Under the pieces are notes generated by a model that worked only from the letters and a program-made list of their open reading frames with translations, was not told where the DNA came from and ran no database searches. Both the position numbers and the translations under genes were made by a program. Positions 29,167 through 32,865 of a stretch of DNA of 32,865 bases are shown piece by piece. The stretch comes from a virus. The stretch lies in IMG/VR virus record IMGVR_UViG_3300020204_002306, positions 1 through 32,865 of that record; one strand, written 5' to 3'. Positions within the stretch are counted from its first letter, which is position 1. Each line of letters starts with the position of its first letter.

Positions 29167-31833
29167 TCAAACTCCAAAATCAAATAATGAATTGAATGTG
29201 TTGTTTTGTTCTGTGGATTTGATATCCCAATTCAACACACTCAACAAGTTTTCTAATTTGCTGTCAATCACTGTGCCTTCCATAGCACTGTGATCAAAAG
29301 GTAATTCTTTGAACCACTGTGGCAATCTCAATTCATCTGTGGGATATGCCACAGAAGTGTAATTTAAAGGATTATGTTTGAGCTTGCACACAATCACTTT
29401 CATTCCGTCCACTATTTCTAAACTGTATCTATCATTGTTCATTTTTTTCAACATATTCCAATTGAGACTGGCCCTCACATGACCAGGCATGTTGGCCTTG
29501 CCTTTGTTTTTTTCTTCTTTGAAATAGTCGCCTATGTTGTTGGCACGTTTGGGAGATCCTTTTTCCCAACCCGGACGCAGTTTAAATTCATTTCGGAATT
29601 CAGTAATCCTATTCAGCACAGATTTTTCATCAGATTTTGTAAGAACCATCAGCAGTATTTCGCTGAGGAAATCTTGCACATAAACCGGCGTATCCGAACG
29701 TTTGAGATCCAACCCCATGGCTTTCACTTTGCCAGGTTGATCTTGATCCATGCGTTTGTTTTCTAACTCATATATTAGTACAGCGTATCTCTTTTTGGTT
29801 ATGAACAGTCCTGTTTCACTGACTGTTTCTCTGCCCGCTTGTATCACTTCTGATCTATTTTTACCACAGTGAAATGCTTCCTGCATGAAGTTTTTGAAAC
29901 TGTGATTGACTTCCTGTGCCACTTGATCATACAGTTTGATTATGCTTTCTTTGTTCCAAGGAATCAGTCCTTTGCTGATGTCATCTTTAAGCACTTTGTA
30001 AGCACTGAAATATGCACTGTCTGTGTCGCCATATATTATGGCATCACCTAGATGATCATATTTGCCTGTGATTACTTCATTAATTTTCGCTGCCATGTGT
30101 TTGCTGATAGCTCTACCTGTCAATGTGGTACTTTGTCCTATGCGTTTGTCAAAGAAACGACAGCCTGGATTCAGTATGGCGCCATACAATGAGTTAAGAT
30201 TAATTTTTTTGACCAACTGTCTTTTATCCCAAAATTCTATTTCTGTTTGATTGGCAGCTTCTGTGGCTTTCTTTTTCATGGTTTGCATTTCTTTTCTCTC
30301 TTGATACCATGTTTTTAATAATCCTGGAATCACTCCTTCAAACTCAGTAGTAAACATGGTGCCATTGGCACTCAACATGATGGGATTATTGCTGTCAAAG
30401 ATCATTTTATAAATTTCAGCAGCGCTTTTCTCTTCTGTGCGACCATTTTCCCAATCTATAGTGATGTTGATGTCTCTGCGTTGATTCATCACAAATTCAT
30501 ACTCAAGACTGCCAAATTTATTCTCCCAAGCGCCTGCAAAAGATTTGCCTTGCAGATTGATTTGATCACTTATGTATTGATCAGTGTAGGTGCTTCTCAG
30601 TTGTCCAACCACACATTCAGGAGCCATGTTGAGTGCACGTATGACCGACGGATACAGTGAATTCAAGTCCATTGATCCGATCCAATCATGCAGTCCTTTT
30701 TTGGGGAATGCCACATAAGCACCAGCAGCAGTGGTATTGTCATCACTCTGTCGAGGTCTATTGGGCACTGCCATTCCACGTTTGTGAGCTTCGTTAATAA
30801 TAGCCTGTTCTGTCACTGCCACCGCACCCATGGTGGTTTGCATCAACACAGTGTTGGCGTGTGCGAGTTCATTGCTTAATTCTAGAAATTTTAATTTTTG
30901 ATCCAATTTGTTCAATAAAGCAACATCTTGTCTATTGTAATCTATGAATGTTCTAAAGTCGTTGTTGTACAATTGATCCAACGTGCCTTCATACACAGTT
31001 TTAGTTTCCCCCAGTTCCATTTCACCTATGGCATCCAGTCTATAGCTGTGTCTTTCTTCATAATTGTATTTGCGATACAACTCTAAACTGTCCATGTGTA
31101 CCCTTCCCACAAGGTCATATGTTTCTTGCTCTCTGCCATATTTTTCATATGTTCTCTTCTTAGGCATTTGCTGCCACAAGCAAAAACGTCTTGTGTCATC
31201 CTTACTCAACACAGTGCTGACTCTATTGATAAGATAGGGCAAATCATATCCTTCACTGTTCCAACCGCTCAGCACATCCACGTCTTCTAGTATATCTAAA
31301 AAAGCCTTCAACATGTCAGCTTCTTTTTCATACAAATACACATTGTCTATGCCTTTCACTGCGACTTCTGCCTGTGCTCTTGTAGTTTTTTTAGGAATCA
31401 AAGCGAAAGTTATCAGCGATTGCAGCCATTGCAAATACACTGTGATGGCAGTGACCGGCATGAATGGTTCTTTGGGATCTGCGAATCCTTTTTCAGGATC
31501 AAAGTCAGCTTCTATGTCAAAAAATGCCACGTGCAATTTAGGCGCATCATGATTGAGATAGTTTTCACTGAGGCATTGAAATATAGGATTGATGTCGGAT
31601 TCAAACAGTTTCTTATTTCTATTGATTGCAAGTTCTTTGTGAAAATCCTTTGTGTTTTTGCACAGTATTCTGCTGAGATTTTGACCATAGATGCTGCGAT
31701 GTTTGCCATTGGAATCTTCATAATAAAAAGTGTATCTTATGGGATATTCTTTGAACACACGCAAACCATCTTTGCGTTCCACTATTCTGATCACGTCTTG
31801 ATTACGATCAAAAAATGCGTCTATGTAACTCAT
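29167..31833 (-). CDS. 43: Family B DNA polymerase (T4 gp43-like)
   Basis: 888 residues from ATG (MSYIDAFFDR); a TTG three codons earlier is also open. FFDIEAD (Asp106, Glu108) is Exo I, WNSEGYDLPY (191-200) Exo II, YNRQDVALL (299-307) Exo III. DLNSLYPSV (389-397) is palm motif A, KKINLNSLYG (542-551) motif B, and YGDTDSAYF (601-609) motif C. All catalytic residues look intact. T4 gp43 has 898 residues. It replicates the phage genome with the clamp. Because the phage may contain 7-deazaguanine-type bases, it presumably copies modified templates. Exonuclease gene follows immediately. Confidence 0.97.
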   Translation of the reverse strand: MSYIDAFFDRNQDVIRIVERKDGLRVFKEYPIRYTFYYEDSNGKHRSIYGQNLSRILCKNTKDFHKELAINRNKKLFESDINPIFQCLSENYLNHDAPKLHVAFFDIEADFDPEKGFADPKEPFMPVTAITVYLQWLQSLITFALIPKKTTRAQAEVAVKGIDNVYLYEKEADMLKAFLDILEDVDVLSGWNSEGYDLPYLINRVSTVLSKDDTRRFCLWQQMPKKRTYEKYGREQETYDLVGRVHMDSLELYRKYNYEERHSYRLDAIGEMELGETKTVYEGTLDQLYNNDFRTFIDYNRQDVALLNKLDQKLKFLELSNELAHANTVLMQTTMGAVAVTEQAIINEAHKRGMAVPNRPRQSDDNTTAAGAYVAFPKKGLHDWIGSMDLNSLYPSVIRALNMAPECVVGQLRSTYTDQYISDQINLQGKSFAGAWENKFGSLEYEFVMNQRRDINITIDWENGRTEEKSAAEIYKMIFDSNNPIMLSANGTMFTTEFEGVIPGLLKTWYQERKEMQTMKKKATEAANQTEIEFWDKRQLVKKINLNSLYGAILNPGCRFFDKRIGQSTTLTGRAISKHMAAKINEVITGKYDHLGDAIIYGDTDSAYFSAYKVLKDDISKGLIPWNKESIIKLYDQVAQEVNHSFKNFMQEAFHCGKNRSEVIQAGRETVSETGLFITKKRYAVLIYELENKRMDQDQPGKVKAMGLDLKRSDTPVYVQDFLSEILLMVLTKSDEKSVLNRITEFRNEFKLRPGWEKGSPKRANNIGDYFKEEKNKGKANMPGHVRASLNWNMLKKMNNDRYSLEIVDGMKVIVCKLKHNPLNYTSVAYPTDELRLPQWFKELPFDHSAMEGTVIDSKLENLLSVLNWDIKSTEQNNTFNSLFDFGV

Positions 31834-31898
31834 ATGTCTCAATCTGTGTCATTTAAGGCTGACACATACCATATGGTTGCTTGTGGCCAACCAAACCT

Positions 31899-32126
31899 TT
31901 ATTTGAACAACAGTCCTATTATATATATCAGTGTAAGGCCTGTGTTTAAAATAATCAAGGACTTTTCTCTCCAAAGTACACCTACCAAAACCCAAATGCC
32001 ATTGGCCACACAGAAAAGATACACATATATAGGATACACATTGAAAGCTGCCAAACTGGCTGCTACCAACAACACCACAGTGCCTGACCAAGCCAATGTC
32101 TGATATGGTTTAGGCTTTAACTTCAT
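31899..32126 (-). CDS. Small three-helix membrane protein
   Basis: About 75 residues from ATG ([10 protein letters not shown]), overlapping the GMP reductase end by 17 bases. The frame is read differently from that gene. The protein is hydrophobic with helices at about 10-27 ([18 protein letters not shown]), 31-49 ([19 protein letters not shown]) and 55-73 ([17 protein letters not shown]). It is probably a small integral membrane protein; no function known. The gap 31834-31898 has no promoter or terminator that I can identify. Confidence 0.7.
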   Translation of the reverse strand: MKLKPKPYQTLAWSGTVVLLVAASLAAFNVYPIYVYLFCVANGIWVLVGVLWREKSLIILNTGLTLIYIIGLLFK

Positions 32127-32865
32127 TGCTATCAAACACTCTGTTGATCACATTGTTTACTCGCACAAAATGTGCACATTTGGGCATGTCTTTGATACGT
32201 CTGGCACCTATGTATGTGCATGTACTCCTAACGCCACCCAATATCTGTTCCACTGTGTTTTTAACTGCGCCTTTGTATTCTAATCTCACTGTTTTGCCTT
32301 CAGTGCCTCTGTATCCATCCTTGCGAGCCCCATGACGTTCAAAAGCAGATTCTGAACTCATGCCATAAAATTCTATATATTTTTTAACTTCAATCTGTGG
32401 TGATTGATTCTGTAATTTATTTAATTGTACTTTTTCTTCAATAATTTTTCCACCGCCTTCATCATGACCAGCCAACAATCCGCCCAACATCACTGTGTGA
32501 GCTCCTGCTGCCAATGCTTTGGCCACATCGCCTGGCGCTGTGCATCCACCGTCTGCCATAATGTGTCCACCGACTCCATTGGCAGCATCAGCACATTCTA
32601 TCACTGCAGAAAATTGAGGCACACCCACGCCAGTTTGTGTTCTGGTGGTGCACACAGAACCTGGTCCTATGCCCACTTTTACCATGTCTGCTCCATTGAT
32701 TATTAGTTCTTCAACCATTTCTGGAGTCACCACGTTGCCTGCTATAATGGTTTTATCTGGATATTCAGATCTTATTCTTTTAACGAAATCCACAAATTGT
32801 TCATGATATGCATTGGCCACGTCTATGGTAATAAAATTCACATCTGGATATTTTTGCAACACCTG
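32110..32865 (-). CDS. guaC: GMP reductase (partial, N-terminus beyond the window)
   Basis: 250 residues visible (from 32862, frame open to the edge). [36 protein letters not shown] and [15 protein letters not shown] (with the catalytic Cys) match the IMPDH/GMPR barrel. [20 protein letters not shown] and [17 protein letters not shown] follow, then [13 protein letters not shown] and [11 protein letters not shown]. The GMSSESA...[14 protein letters not shown] segment and the absent CBS domains favour GMP reductase over IMP dehydrogenase. It deaminates GMP to IMP with NADPH. In the phage array it may feed purine salvage and nucleotide balance. Confidence 0.92.
   Translation of the reverse strand, partial: QVLQKYPDVNFITIDVANAYHEQFVDFVKRIRSEYPDKTIIAGNVVTPEMVEELIINGADMVKVGIGPGSVCTTRTQTGVGVPQFSAVIECADAANGVGGHIMADGGCTAPGDVAKALAAGAHTVMLGGLLAGHDEGGGKIIEEKVQLNKLQNQSPQIEVKKYIEFYGMSSESAFERHGARKDGYRGTEGKTVRLEYKGAVKNTVEQILGGVRSTCTYIGARRIKDMPKCAHFVRVNNVINRVFDSNEVKA

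Noticed and set aside
31420-32103. 227-residue plus-strand open frame
   Set aside because: It lies antisense to the DNA polymerase, whose motifs are intact. Its own product is Cys/Phe/Ile-rich without any motif, a shadow typical of AT-rich coding strands.
1-32865. tRNA genes, CRISPR arrays, insertion sequences or integrase
   Set aside because: No cloverleaf-like sequence, spaced direct repeats, transposase motif or tyrosine/serine recombinase was seen. Genes are too tightly packed for hidden elements of this kind.

Overview
The window is a gene-dense, AT-rich (roughly 60-65% A+T by eye) stretch of a T4-like marine myovirus of the kind that infects Pelagibacter or picocyanobacteria. The evidence is a family B DNA polymerase (gp43-like), a sliding clamp (gp45-like), a FEN/RNase H nuclease, a DexA-like exonuclease, a repeat-bearing tail fibre, a run of small T4-like virion/housekeeping proteins, TAAATA late-promoter boxes and almost no intergenic DNA. 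No tRNA, rRNA, CRISPR, integrase or insertion sequence was seen. Both ends cut genes. No gene-free stretch exceeds about 140 bases.

Region 1 (1-8639) is an accessory metabolic region with mixed strands. A plus-strand pair (end of an unknown gene, SDR-like protein) meets a minus-strand operon (5431 down to 717) that encodes three 2-oxoglutarate/Fe(II) oxygenase-like proteins, an unknown protein, a class III aminotransferase and an amidinotransferase. Then come a GNAT-like protein, a fatty acid desaturase, a kinase-fold protein and an unusual radical SAM enzyme with extra cysteine motifs. Shine-Dalgarno sequences are essentially absent here and several TAAATA boxes lie only 5-10 bases from the start codon.

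Region 2 (8626-15754) holds the tail fibre, small conserved phage proteins and a MoxR AAA+ ATPase / VWA metallopeptidase-like pair. That pair is preceded by two nested sigma70-type promoters and separated by a strong hairpin.

Region 3 (15751-32865) is one long minus-strand array mixing replication and metabolism. It includes GMP reductase (partial), DNA polymerase, exonuclease, epimerase, clamp, a DpdA-like DNA/tRNA transglycosylase, two oxidoreductases, a QueD-like protein, a glycosyltransferase, a Gpt-like phosphoribosyltransferase, a HIT protein, two SGNH-like proteins, FolE, QueE and RNase H. FolE, QueD-like and QueE make the front half of the preQ0 pathway, and DpdA would install the product in DNA. 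QueC is not in the window. The phosphoribosyltransferase and GMP reductase could recycle the guanine that DpdA releases.

The two most promising systems are (a) this 7-deazaguanine DNA-modification plus guanine-salvage set, with an atypical QueD-like protein and a QueE with a split cysteine motif, and (b) the aminotransferase-oxygenase-amidinotransferase operon, which looks built to make a guanidino compound. All functional assignments rest on motifs read by eye; none has been checked by database search.
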